A stretch of 64,000 bases of DNA from Maribacter vaceletii (GCF_003634105.1 NZ_RBIQ01000007.1:1612001-1676000), one strand, 5' to 3'. Shown: positions 25,667 to 34,556, counted from the stretch's first letter. The notes: generated from the sequence alone by a model not told the origin. Program-made: numbers and translations.

Positions 25667-27196
25667 TTAATGCTTAAAATGACGTGTGCCTGTCATAACC
25701 ATTGCAATTTCATTTTCATTACAATAATCAATACTTAATTGGTCTTTTATAGACCCTCCAGGTTGTATCACGCTTTTTATACCACTGTTTCCTGCAATTT
25801 CTACACAATCAGGGAATGGGAAAAAAGCATCACTTGCCATTACAGCACCTTGTAAATCAAAATTAAAAGATTTTGCTTTATGTATTGCTTGGTTTAAGGC
25901 ATCTACTCTAGAGGTTTGTCCAGTACCGCTAGCACACAATTGCTTGTTTTTTGCTAAAACAATGGTGTTACTTTTTGTGTGCTTACAAAGTTTAGAAGCA
26001 AAAATTAAATCGTCTAAATCTTCTTTAGAAGGTGTTAGAGTTGTAACGGTTTTTAAATCTTCAAGAGCATCTGTTTTAGCATCTTTTTCTTGTAATAAAA
26101 TCCCATTTAAACATGTGCGTACATTGTTTGCTGGTAACTCAATATCATTTAGTATTAAGATAATGCGGTTCTTTTTACCTTTTAAAATTTCTAAAGCATC
26201 TGGAGCATAGCTAGGAGCAATTACAACTTCAGAGAAAAGTTTGTGAATTTCCTCGGCAGTAGCTTTATCTATTTCTTTGTTACTTATAAGAACTCCTCCA
26301 AAAGCAGAAACAGGATCACCAGCTAAGGCATCTACATATGCTTGGTGTAATGTGTCGCGTTGCGCTAAACCACAAGCGTTATTGTGTTTTAAAATTGCGA
26401 ATGTAGGGGCATCATTCTTAAATTCGTTCATTAAATTTACAGCGGCATCTACATCTAACAAATTGTTGTATGATAATTCTTTACCGTGAAGTTTATTGAA
26501 AATAGCATCAAAATCGCCAAAGAAAAATCCTTTTTGGTGTGGGTTTTCTCCATAACGTAATACTTTCCCTTTTGTTTCGCTAATTTTTAAAGCAGCCTCT
26601 TCATGATTTTTGTTAAAGTAGTTAAAAATAGCGCTGTCATAGTGCGAAGAAACATTAAAAGACTTTCCTGCAAAGCGCTTGCGATCTTCTAAAGTCGTAG
26701 TTCCGTTACCCTCTGTTATTAGTTCTAAAACCTCACTGTAATCTTCCATAGAAGAAACACAAAGAACGTCTTTAAAGTTTTTAGCAGCAGCACGTATTAA
26801 TGAAATACCACCTATGTCTATCTTTTCTATAATATCTTGTTCTGGAGCACCACTTGCAACTGTTTTTTCAAAAGGATAAAGATCTACAATTACGATATCT
26901 ATCTGTGGAATATCAAACTCTTTTAATTGCGCAACATCGCCGTCATGGTCTTGCCTGTTTAAAATTCCTCCAAAAACTTTTGGGTGTAGTGTTTTTACTC
27001 TACCACCTAAGATAGATGGGTAGCTTGTAACGTCTTCTACAGGTACAACATCTATTCCTAAGTCCTTAATAAATTTTTCTGTTCCGCCTGTGGAGTATAT
27101 AGTAATTCCAAGTTCATTAAACTTTTTTACAATTGGTTCTAATCCGTCTTTATGGAATACAGATATTAAGGCTGATGTTGCTTTTTTGGTACTCAT
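25667..27196 (-). CDS. purH: Bifunctional AICAR transformylase/IMP cyclohydrolase
   Basis: A 509-residue cytosolic enzyme that catalyses the last two steps of IMP synthesis. The N-terminal MGS-like cyclohydrolase domain (residues 1-150) shows STGGTEKFIKDLGI and GGRVKTLHPKVFGGIL. The C-terminal transformylase domain has LRYGENPHQKGFFFG, KHNNACGLA and SDAFFPFPDCVEIA. Length is normal. It lies directly before mreB on the same strand, an order I know from other Flavobacteriaceae, and has a well-placed -7 box upstream. Confidence 0.97.
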   Translation of the reverse strand: MSTKKATSALISVFHKDGLEPIVKKFNELGITIYSTGGTEKFIKDLGIDVVPVEDVTSYPSILGGRVKTLHPKVFGGILNRQDHDGDVAQLKEFDIPQIDIVIVDLYPFEKTVASGAPEQDIIEKIDIGGISLIRAAAKNFKDVLCVSSMEDYSEVLELITEGNGTTTLEDRKRFAGKSFNVSSHYDSAIFNYFNKNHEEAALKISETKGKVLRYGENPHQKGFFFGDFDAIFNKLHGKELSYNNLLDVDAAVNLMNEFKNDAPTFAILKHNNACGLAQRDTLHQAYVDALAGDPVSAFGGVLISNKEIDKATAEEIHKLFSEVVIAPSYAPDALEILKGKKNRIILILNDIELPANNVRTCLNGILLQEKDAKTDALEDLKTVTTLTPSKEDLDDLIFASKLCKHTKSNTIVLAKNKQLCASGTGQTSRVDALNQAIHKAKSFNFDLQGAVMASDAFFPFPDCVEIAGNSGIKSVIQPGGSIKDQLSIDYCNENEIAMVMTGTRHFKH

Positions 27197-27230
27197 TTTT
27201 ACTTTGCTTAAAATTAAAGTTCTAAGCTTG

Positions 27231-27238
27231 CAAAAGTA
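27231..27238 (-). promoter_or_regulatory. -7 promoter element for purH
   Basis: TACTTTTG on the minus strand is an exact TAnnTTTG match 34 bases upstream of the purH start. No clear -33 TTG is seen at the standard distance. Confidence 0.55.
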
Positions 27239-27290
27239 ATTTTTTTGAAACTAAAAAAAGAGGTAGTTTATTAACAATAAACCTAAAGTT

Positions 27291-27743
27291 TTAAAGAATT
27301 TGTGATACTTTTTCATTTACGTATTCTAAAAAGCGCTCATCTTCTTCAGAAAACGGGTTTGGTGTGTTAGAGTCTATATCAATTTGCCCTATGTTTTCTC
27401 CGTTTTTAAAGAGTGGTATAACTATTTCTGCTTTTACAGTAATACTGCAAGCAATATAATTATCCTGTGCTTGCACATCCGGAACAACAAAATTTTCATT
27501 ACTCTCTGCTACTTGTCCGCAAATACCTTTGCCAAAAGGAATAATAGTATGATCTGTAGGGGCACCAGCATAAGGGCCTAATTTAAGTTCATTTTTATCT
27601 CCATTTTTAAAATAAAACCCTACCCAGTCATAATATCTAATAGATTCTTTTAAGAGTTCACAGATTTCTTTTAATTTTTCGTCTATAGATTTCTCAGAGG
27701 AGTTTGTAATAGTGGCAACTTGATTTTTTAATTTCTTGAACAT
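27291..27743 (-). CDS. GAF-domain protein, free methionine-(R)-sulfoxide reductase-like
   Basis: I place the start at the ATG at 27743 (MFKKLKNQV), because a -7 box lies between it and an earlier in-frame start. The 150-residue protein is a single GAF domain with YYDWVGFYF, FGKGICGQVA and YIACSITVKAEIVIPLF, the layout of free-Met-(R)-sulfoxide reductase. The Cys in GICG and the catalytic Cys in YIAC are present, but the first of the family's three Cys (the one in KPAC of typical enzymes) is replaced: here the stretch reads APTDHT. Reduction may therefore use only two Cys. Alternatively it is a ligand-sensing GAF protein. Confidence 0.75.
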   Translation of the reverse strand: MFKKLKNQVATITNSSEKSIDEKLKEICELLKESIRYYDWVGFYFKNGDKNELKLGPYAGAPTDHTIIPFGKGICGQVAESNENFVVPDVQAQDNYIACSITVKAEIVIPLFKNGENIGQIDIDSNTPNPFSEEDERFLEYVNEKVSQIL

Positions 27744-27766
27744 TATAAGCGTGTAAAAATAAAGCG

Positions 27767-27774
27767 CAAATTTA
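27767..27774 (-). promoter_or_regulatory. -7 promoter element for the GAF protein
   Basis: TAAATTTG on the minus strand is an exact TAnnTTTG match 23 bases before the ATG at 27743. It supports that start over the longer frame beginning at 27809. Confidence 0.5.
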
Positions 27775-27909
27775 CAATCTTTTAAAGTTAACTTTTCTTT
27801 CCTCCTCAATTAATTAACAATTGTTTCACTAAAATATTAGATTTAAATAACTGCTTACTAATAGGAGTGTTTTTGTTTTGTAATAATAATAATCACTATA
27901 ATATTTAAA

Positions 27910-29220
27910 ATGAAAAATTTAAAAAAATTATTATTACTAGGTTTAGTTTTAATAACTATTACATCTTGCCAACATTTAGACGATTTTACTGGTTCAGGAG
28001 ATGGTAATCAAGAGCAAGTATCTCCTGCTGAGGTTTTAGAACCAAATAAGCAATATGAATTGCCTTATGAAACATTAAAAGTAATAAATCAAAATGTAGA
28101 GGTTAGGAATGGCGGTTACGGTTCTGCCGCAACAGCGCACCCTACTAATGAAGCAGAATTTTATGCAATAACGGATCGTGGACCTAATACAGGTTTTTTA
28201 GAAGGGAAAAAGTTTCCTGTTTCGGAATATACACCTCGTATTGGTCATTTTAAAGTAACAAAAAAAGGAGAGGTTGTATTATTAAAAACCATTCTTTTAA
28301 AAGACCCTACTGGAAAATTAATTTCTGGTTTGCCAAATCCAGAAGGTAAAGGAGCTACAGGAGAAATTCCTTATGATGCATCTGGAAATAAATTGAATTT
28401 TGATGATTTTGGATTAGATTCTGAAGGATTAGTAGCTTTAAAAGATGGAACTTTTTGGGTTTCGGATGAATATGGCCCACATATAGTACATTATTCTGTT
28501 AATGGAGTACAAATAGAACGTATTTCTCCAATAGGAGTAAATGATGGTAATGGAGGAAGAAAATTACCTGCGGTATATGCAAAAAGAAGAGCTAATAGAG
28601 GAATGGAAGGTTTGGCAATTACTCCAGACGAAAAAGTATTATATGGTATTATGCAATCTACCATGTATAATCCGGTAAATATTAAAAATAATATAACAAG
28701 AATAGTTGCTTTTAATTTAGAAACAGGTAAAACAAAGGAATATTTGTATAAGCAAGAAAAAGATAATTTATCTAATTCTGAAATTGTGGCATTATCTAAT
28801 ACAGAGTTTTTAGTAGTAGAAAGAGATGGTAAATTTTCTGGTGCAGGAGAAGCGCAAAAACATATTTACAAAATAAACATTTCTGACGCTACAGATGTTA
28901 GTAGTGATGACCCTAAAGCAGAATTTGGTAGAATGATAGGGGATAAAATAATTGAAGAGTCTTCTTGGGAAGAATTAACAGCAGAAGGAATAAAACCTGT
29001 TTCTAAAACATTGGTTGTAGACTTAGTACAAGTAGCTGGCTACCCACATGATAAACTTGAAGGAATTTGGTTAATAGATTCTAATACTTTAGGATGTATT
29101 AATGATGATGATTTTGCTGTTTCGGATATAGATGGTGATGGTACTATTGACCAGAAAATACTTCCAGGAACTGAAGAGGTAGACGCTAGTTCTCTTTACC
29201 TTATTAAGGCTAATTTTTAA
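27910..29220 (+). CDS. Esterase-like phytase-family lipoprotein
   Basis: A 436-residue secreted lipoprotein with a signal peptide ending in LITITSC. The body belongs to the beta-propeller 'esterase-like activity of phytase' family: NEAEFYAITDRGPNTGF near residue 82, DSEGLVALKDGTFWVSDEYGPHIVHY near 175, GMEGLAITPDEKVLYGIMQS near 233 and DKLEGIWLIDSNTLGCINDDDF near 380 are typical. The family may act on phosphate esters, but its substrates are poorly defined. The many Asp and Glu in propeller loops would suit Ca2+ binding. It stands alone and ends at a bidirectional terminator. Confidence 0.85.
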   Translation: MKNLKKLLLLGLVLITITSCQHLDDFTGSGDGNQEQVSPAEVLEPNKQYELPYETLKVINQNVEVRNGGYGSAATAHPTNEAEFYAITDRGPNTGFLEGKKFPVSEYTPRIGHFKVTKKGEVVLLKTILLKDPTGKLISGLPNPEGKGATGEIPYDASGNKLNFDDFGLDSEGLVALKDGTFWVSDEYGPHIVHYSVNGVQIERISPIGVNDGNGGRKLPAVYAKRRANRGMEGLAITPDEKVLYGIMQSTMYNPVNIKNNITRIVAFNLETGKTKEYLYKQEKDNLSNSEIVALSNTEFLVVERDGKFSGAGEAQKHIYKINISDATDVSSDDPKAEFGRMIGDKIIEESSWEELTAEGIKPVSKTLVVDLVQVAGYPHDKLEGIWLIDSNTLGCINDDDFAVSDIDGDGTIDQKILPGTEEVDASSLYLIKANF

Positions 29221-29245
29221 GGCTGTACTTAATTTTTTTTAAAGA

Positions 29246-29285
29246 AAAAGAGGGTATCTACTTTTATATAGATACCCTCTTTTTA
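29246..29285. terminator. Bidirectional Rho-independent terminator
   Basis: GAGGGTATCTA (29250-29260) and TAGATACCCTC (29269-29279) form a perfect 11-bp stem, flanked by A-run and T-run, between two convergent genes. Confidence 0.94.
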
Positions 29286-29311
29286 TTATTTTAAAATAGT
29301 CTTTTGTTTTG

Positions 29312-30379
29312 TTACGGCTGTACTTTAACATCAAACTCAATATAGTCTTCATTACCATAACCAGCTTTTATAAAGGTTACTTTTATAAGGCCTTTTTTAC
29401 CGTAATTGTCTACAAATTCCACAATGTCACCAACTTCTAAGTTTGTTATGTTTTGATTGTTTGTCTTAACTATAAAATCTAAATCTCCAGAAAGTGCAAC
29501 ATTATCAAAGGCAGTAACATCAAAGTTAGATGATCCAAAGAACATTTCGTTTAACGTTTCGTCTGCGTCTTCACTATCACTAGGTTTAAGTCCTTCTACA
29601 GGAAAGCCAAAAGTAGCGTCATAGGTAGCTGTAGAACAAAAAGAGGCAAAATGACCATCAGAAGGGCTAGATACACCATAGTAGTAACCAAAATCCCAAA
29701 ATGCTCTAAATTCTGAGCCTACATTAATTTTATAAACGGTCTCATTTAAAAGAGAGAAAAAAGTTTCGGTCTTTCCTTCAGAATCTGGAGCAAATAGTTT
29801 GATACCAGTATAGGAATGTACTTCTGCTTTAGGGTTAGTACCGGTACCAACTGTTACTGTTATAGTACCAACACCAAGTGCTTTTCTTTTATTTGGGTCT
29901 CTAAAATCTCCTTTTCCTGTAGTTGTCCAAAAGCTATAAACTATAGATCCATTATCTATATTTGGTACAGGTAGGTCAAAAGTAAAATCTATTTCTTTTT
30001 TGGTAGCGCCATCTAAATCAATAGAACCATCTGCTTTTAATGCTTTTTTTAAATCTTTACTGGTTAGTGCAAAATCATTAAAAGGCATATCTCCTGCTCC
30101 AGAAATGTTTTGCGTAATATATAATCTACGTTGTGTAATATCTGTAGAAGTGTAGATAACTCTACCAGGAACAGAAGTACCAACTTCGCCATTGGCTTTC
30201 GCGGTAAAAATGTCCTTTGAAGGATCTCCTTGGTTTATAATCAACGTTGCAACGTCATCATTATCGTCTTTTGGAGAGTCAAAAACTGTACTATCGTCAC
30301 TGCTACAACTTACTAGAAATAAGCTAAAAACAATACTAGCTAAACTTACTTTTGAAAATAATTTCATACTCTTTCTCAT
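29312..30379 (-). CDS. Lipoprotein of unknown function
   Basis: A 355-residue protein with a signal peptide and lipobox FLVSC followed by SSDDS, so it is a lipoprotein; an Asp just after the Cys-Ser-Ser suggests no surface-export Lys/Asp-rich tag of the strict type, although DDNDD occurs near residue 40. The start could be the ATG at 30379 or the one at 30367. The body is rich in beta-prone and Thr/Asp/Gly-rich stretches and contains ITQNISGAGDMPFNDFAL. I do not recognise the family. It is transcribed alone, convergent with the phytase-like gene. Confidence 0.7.
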   Translation of the reverse strand: MRKSMKLFSKVSLASIVFSLFLVSCSSDDSTVFDSPKDDNDDVATLIINQGDPSKDIFTAKANGEVGTSVPGRVIYTSTDITQRRLYITQNISGAGDMPFNDFALTSKDLKKALKADGSIDLDGATKKEIDFTFDLPVPNIDNGSIVYSFWTTTGKGDFRDPNKRKALGVGTITVTVGTGTNPKAEVHSYTGIKLFAPDSEGKTETFFSLLNETVYKINVGSEFRAFWDFGYYYGVSSPSDGHFASFCSTATYDATFGFPVEGLKPSDSEDADETLNEMFFGSSNFDVTAFDNVALSGDLDFIVKTNNQNITNLEVGDIVEFVDNYGKKGLIKVTFIKAGYGNEDYIEFDVKVQP

Positions 30380-30575
30380 ACTTATGTGTTTATAGTTTTA
30401 AAATGCGGTTATATGTATATAGCCTTATTAACTTTAATGTTAGGTTTAAAGTATATTGGTGGGATGGTTTTTTTATTACTTTTTTATAAAGATTGTATAA
30501 GGTGTTGTTTTTGAATTTGTTAAGTAATAATTAGTTAACAGAATGCTAAAATTTATTTTGAATATTGTTATTTAG

Positions 30576-30583
30576 TACCTTTG
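30576..30583 (+). promoter_or_regulatory. -7 promoter element for the metal-handling operon
   Basis: TACCTTTG matches TAnnTTTG exactly and lies 5 bases before the ATG at 30589. TTTTG at 30556-30560 could be the -33 element, with a 15-base spacer, slightly short. Because the box overlaps the frame upstream of 30589, it excludes the earlier alternative start at 30565. Confidence 0.6.
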
Positions 30584-30588
30584 TAGTA

Positions 30589-31002
30589 ATGAAAGAGAAA
30601 CTACATAGTTATTTTTCTTGCCTTATGGCTGTTATTATTTTGTTTTCAACTACTTCATGGAAAGTGGAAAAGCATTATTGTATGGGGCATTTGGTAGATG
30701 TTGCCTTTTTTGTGGATGCTCAAGATTGCGGAATGGATATGTCTTCTAATTCTAAAGAAATAGCTAAGGTTGAAAAAAAATCTTGTTGTGATGAGGAATT
30801 AATAGCTTTTGAGGGGCAAAACAATGTTAAGCCTTCTTTTAATGATTTTGATTTAGAGCATCAAAGATTTTTAATTACCTATATTCAATCCTACATAGGT
30901 TTGTTTGTTCCTTCTTCGGAAAAAAGGCAATCCTATGTAAAATATATACCTCCCAAAATTGTCAAGAACATTCAGTTGCTTGATGCTGTTTTCTTAATTT
31001 GA
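30589..31002 (+). CDS. HYC_CC_PP family small exported protein
   Basis: A 137-residue protein with an N-terminal hydrophobic signal (YFSCLMAVIILFSTTSW). It carries the three motifs that name the family: HYC in EKHYCMGHL, CC in KSCCDEEL and PP in YIPPKI. His, Cys and Met (MGH, CGMDM) dominate the first half, consistent with metal binding in the periplasm. It opens an operon with an HMA-MauE fusion, a TonB-dependent receptor and a periplasmic HMA protein. The family has no established function. The start at 30589 is chosen because a -7 box overlaps the only longer frame. Confidence 0.82.
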   Translation: MKEKLHSYFSCLMAVIILFSTTSWKVEKHYCMGHLVDVAFFVDAQDCGMDMSSNSKEIAKVEKKSCCDEELIAFEGQNNVKPSFNDFDLEHQRFLITYIQSYIGLFVPSSEKRQSYVKYIPPKIVKNIQLLDAVFLI

Positions 31003-31104
31003 TTTTAAACAATACCGTTATTTTCTTAATTGTAAGATAGCGTAAGTATGTTTTGTTGTTTCCTTTTTTTAGGAAACAAATAATAAATCAATAAAAAGAA
31101 AAAG

Positions 31105-31836
31105 ATGAAAAAAATATATATTATTAATGGAATGACGTGTGGTGGTTGTGTGGCATCCGTTACGAAAAAGCTTCAAGAGATAGAGGGTGTTGTTTCCGCA
31201 ACCGTTTCTTTAGAAACCTCGGAAGCTACAATGCATTTAGAAAGTCCTTTAGAAACTAAAATACTTCAATCTACACTAGGAAATAAATACACTATTTCTG
31301 AAAAATGGGAACAGGCTAAAGGTGATTTTAATGCTCAAAATTTAATAAGTAAAAAATCTAAAATTCAGCAGTTAAAACCACTGTTACTTATTTTTCTTTA
31401 TTTACTTGTTACAGCAATATTAGTAAACATAAAAGCGTGGAGCACTACTAGTTTTATGTTAGATTTTATGGGGATATTTTATATTGTATTTAGCTTTTTT
31501 AAGATGCTAGATTTAAAAGGGTTTCCCGAGAGTTTTAAAATGTATGACCCTATTGCAAAAGCAATTCCTGCGTATGGTAAAATTTATCCTTTTATAGAAG
31601 TGGTTCTAGGGCTTTGTTTTTTAATGCGATTCCAGATAACTACAGCTTTAATAGTGACAATTTTAATATTAGGCATAACTACTGTAGGCGTAACTAAATC
31701 GTTATTAAATAAGCAAACTATACAATGCGCATGTTTGGGTACTGTTCTTAAATTACCAATGACCCAAGCTACTTTTATAGAGAATGCTATTATGATTGTT
31801 ATGGCAATTATAATGTTACTAAACACTTGGATTTAG
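31105..31836 (+). CDS. HMA heavy-metal-binding domain fused to MauE/DoxX-like membrane domain
   Basis: A 243-residue inner-membrane protein. Residues 1-70 form a ferredoxin-like HMA domain with the metal loop MTCGGC (C12 and C15), the type found in copper chaperones and copper ATPases. Residues 92-243 form a four-helix MauE/DoxX-like domain with a second Cys pair in CACLGT (C208 and C210), near where MauE proteins have their redox Cys. The fusion suggests a soluble metal-binding head on a thiol-bearing membrane body. It lies 102 bases after the HYC_CC_PP gene and ends 5 bases before the receptor start. Confidence 0.88.
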   Translation: MKKIYIINGMTCGGCVASVTKKLQEIEGVVSATVSLETSEATMHLESPLETKILQSTLGNKYTISEKWEQAKGDFNAQNLISKKSKIQQLKPLLLIFLYLLVTAILVNIKAWSTTSFMLDFMGIFYIVFSFFKMLDLKGFPESFKMYDPIAKAIPAYGKIYPFIEVVLGLCFLMRFQITTALIVTILILGITTVGVTKSLLNKQTIQCACLGTVLKLPMTQATFIENAIMIVMAIIMLLNTWI

Positions 31837-31841
31837 AAATT

Positions 31842-34121
31842 ATGAAAAGAGTGTTTATACTAGTAATAATAGCTCCTTTATTTTGTTTTTCTCAGGAGAA
31901 AGTAAAAGGGGTGGTGTTAGATTCTAAAGAAGAAAATGCTTTACGTTTATCTGGTGCAAATGTGTATTGGCAGGATTCCCAAATAGGAGTAGTAACTAAT
32001 TTTGAAGGTGAATTTTCAATTCCTTATAAGAAGGATTTTAATAAATTAATAATTAGTTATGTGGGGTTTAAGACGGATACACTGACTATTAATGAACCCA
32101 AAGCTATCCGCGTAAGTTTAAAGCCATCAAACGAATTAGATGAGGTGGTAGTACAACAAGAACGGGATGCTATTCAGAAAACCTATTTTAGTCCAGAAAA
32201 TGTGGTTACGGTAAATAGTGCGGAGCTGTTAAAAGCTGCTTGTTGTAATTTGGCCGAAAGTTTTGAAACGAACCCGGCAATTGATGTAAATATCTCAGAC
32301 GGATTAACTGGTACAAAACAAATTGAAATGCTGGGCTTAACTAGTCCATATTTACTAATTACCCAAGAAAATATTCCTATGGTTCGTGGCGCATCACAAG
32401 CATACGGATTAACATTTACACCAGGTACTTGGATAGAAAGTATTCAGATTACCAAAGGTGCTGGTAGTGTGGTTAATGGTTACGAGAGTATATCTGGGCA
32501 AATAAACACAGAGTTGGTAAAACCACTAACGAATAATGCTGTTTTTGTGAATGGTTATGCCAATCAAAATGGGCGTTATGAGCTCAACACCCATTTCAAT
32601 AAAAAACTTAGTAATAAGTTAAGTTCAGGTTTATACATACATGGCAACAAGCGAACCCAAAAGGAAGATGATAATAAGGACGGATTTTTAGATGCGCCTT
32701 TGGCAAATCAAATAAATGTAATGAACCGTTGGCAATATCAAGACGTAGAAAAAGGATGGGTAAGTTTTTTTAATATTCGTTTTCTAAACGATGAAAAACA
32801 AGTTGGGCAAGTGGATTTTAACCCGGAAGAGTGGCTTCGACTACGCTCAGCCACCAATATGTATAATGCGGAAGATCCTGCACTGAGCGGAGCCGAAGTG
32901 TGGGGAAGTGAGATAGATACCCGCCGTTTTGATACCTCTGTAAAATTAGGCTATGTTTTTCCAGAGCTTCCATTTCAAAGTTTTGGGTTTCAAACCTCCT
33001 ATAGCTTGCATAAACAAAACTCTTATTTTGGATTTAGAACCTATGATATTAAACATGAAAGTTTGTATAGTAATCTGCTATTTAATTCCATTATTGGGGA
33101 TACTAGAAACAAGTTTAAAACAGGAATCACTTTTGCGTATGATGGATATGATGAAATGGTAAGTACAGCAGATTACTCCAGAGTAGATAATTCTGTAGGA
33201 GCCTTTTTAGAATATAGCTATGAGAATTTGGAGAAAGTGAGTCTTACTGCGGGGTTACGTGTAGATAATCATAATAGATTAGGAACCTTTGTAACGCCAA
33301 GATTTCATATTAGATATACACCATGGGAAAAAGGAAGCTTGCGAGGTTCTTTTGGTAGAGGAAAAAGGGCGGCCAATATTTTTGCAGAGAATCAGCAGTT
33401 ATTTGGATCCGCTAGAACCATTAATATAGCAGATACCGGTGGTAGTGTTTATGGTTTAGAGCCTGAGGATGCATGGAACTATGGACTAAGCTTTTTACAA
33501 GGATTTAATTTCCTAAATAAAAAAGGGGATATTTCGTTAGATTATTACATTACAGATTTTAAAAATCAAATAGTAGTAGATTGGGAAAATCCGCAGGAGG
33601 TTTCCTTTTATAATTTAGATGGAAAGAGTAGCGCTAAGAGTTTTCAGGTGGAGGTAAATTATGAATTGCTATCTCGTTTAAACTTAAGAACATCCTATAA
33701 GTTTTATGATGTTTCTACCGATTATGAGAATGGTAATCTCCAAAAACCTTTATTAGCGCAACATCGCTTCTTTGTTAATTTAGGATATGAAACAGAAGCG
33801 AAAGAGAATGGCACGCAGTGGAAATTTGACTATACGCTTCATAGTATGGGAAAAAAAAGGTTGCCAGATACCAGTAGTAATCCTGAAAAGTACCAATTAG
33901 GAGAGTATTCATTGCCCTATAATCATATGAATGCGCAAATAACAAAAGTGTTCTCTAATACATTTGAAGTGTATTTGGGAGGGGAAAACCTTTCTAATGT
34001 ACAACAAGCTAGTCCTGTTTTAGGAGCAGATAATCCTTTTGGCTCTAATTTTGATACTACTATTGTATATGCACCAATAATGGGTAGAATGTTTTATGGC
34101 GGATTTAGATTTAAAATTTAA
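31842..34121 (+). CDS. TonB-dependent outer-membrane receptor, probable metal (copper) uptake
   Basis: A 759-residue receptor. I use the ATG at 31842, which gives the signal peptide MKRVFILVIIAPLFCFSQ; the frame is open upstream. A carboxypeptidase-regulatory-like beta domain occupies about residues 20-95, the plug about 110-225 and a 22-strand barrel the rest, ending in the aromatic-rich RMFYGGFRFKI. The plug carries a Cys pair (KAACCNLAESFETNPAIDV), unusual in such receptors. Neighbouring HMA proteins make copper or another soft metal the likely cargo, perhaps bound to a chelator. No SusD partner is present, so polysaccharide uptake is unlikely. Confidence 0.9.
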   Translation: MKRVFILVIIAPLFCFSQEKVKGVVLDSKEENALRLSGANVYWQDSQIGVVTNFEGEFSIPYKKDFNKLIISYVGFKTDTLTINEPKAIRVSLKPSNELDEVVVQQERDAIQKTYFSPENVVTVNSAELLKAACCNLAESFETNPAIDVNISDGLTGTKQIEMLGLTSPYLLITQENIPMVRGASQAYGLTFTPGTWIESIQITKGAGSVVNGYESISGQINTELVKPLTNNAVFVNGYANQNGRYELNTHFNKKLSNKLSSGLYIHGNKRTQKEDDNKDGFLDAPLANQINVMNRWQYQDVEKGWVSFFNIRFLNDEKQVGQVDFNPEEWLRLRSATNMYNAEDPALSGAEVWGSEIDTRRFDTSVKLGYVFPELPFQSFGFQTSYSLHKQNSYFGFRTYDIKHESLYSNLLFNSIIGDTRNKFKTGITFAYDGYDEMVSTADYSRVDNSVGAFLEYSYENLEKVSLTAGLRVDNHNRLGTFVTPRFHIRYTPWEKGSLRGSFGRGKRAANIFAENQQLFGSARTINIADTGGSVYGLEPEDAWNYGLSFLQGFNFLNKKGDISLDYYITDFKNQIVVDWENPQEVSFYNLDGKSSAKSFQVEVNYELLSRLNLRTSYKFYDVSTDYENGNLQKPLLAQHRFFVNLGYETEAKENGTQWKFDYTLHSMGKKRLPDTSSNPEKYQLGEYSLPYNHMNAQITKVFSNTFEVYLGGENLSNVQQASPVLGADNPFGSNFDTTIVYAPIMGRMFYGGFRFKI

Positions 34122-34145
34122 TACTAACAATTAATAATAGAAAAA

Positions 34146-34502
34146 ATGAAAACAACAATTTTAACCCTAACAATGGCTTTGTTTACTATAATAAGTTTTG
34201 CGCAGGAGAAAAATAAAAAAATGACTTTTGATGTAAATGGAAAGTGTGGTATGTGTAAAGAGCGTATAGAAAAAGCAGCGTTGAATGTAAAAGGGGTAAA
34301 GTATGCAAATTGGGATATTCCATCGCATCAATTATCTATTATTATGGATGAGCGTAAAACAGATGCCATGAAAATTAAAACGGCAATTGTTGGGGTTGGG
34401 CATGATACAAAAGAGCTAAAAGCTACAGAACAAGCTTATAACGGTGTTCATCCATGTTGTAAATATAGAGAAGATAACACAGATGATGGTGCGGCACATT
34501 AA
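34146..34502 (+). CDS. Periplasmic heavy-metal-binding (HMA) protein
   Basis: A 118-residue exported protein with a signal peptide of about 19 residues ending in SFA. A single HMA fold follows with the metal motif GKCGMC (C34 and C37). A second thiol cluster, HPCCKYRE, sits near the C-terminus, and the last residues include His. It would pass or sequester a soft metal such as Cu(I) in the periplasm. It is the last gene of the metal operon, 24 bases after the receptor gene and just before a strong terminator. Confidence 0.9.
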   Translation: MKTTILTLTMALFTIISFAQEKNKKMTFDVNGKCGMCKERIEKAALNVKGVKYANWDIPSHQLSIIMDERKTDAMKIKTAIVGVGHDTKELKATEQAYNGVHPCCKYREDNTDDGAAH

Positions 34503-34513
34503 TTTGTATTATT

Positions 34514-34556
34514 AAATAAAATCTACATTCATACATGTATGAATGTGGATTTTATT
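34514..34556. terminator. Bidirectional Rho-independent terminator
   Basis: A long, nearly perfect inverted repeat centred on ACATGT (about 34532-34537) with arms of about 18 bases (AAAATCTACATTCATAC / GTATGAATGTGGATTTT, one wobble). It separates the metal operon from the convergent universal stress gene. Confidence 0.85.

Noticed and set aside
34514-34556. The palindrome after the periplasmic HMA gene as an operator
   Set aside because: It lies at the junction of two convergent genes with A/T flanks, so a bidirectional terminator explains it better.
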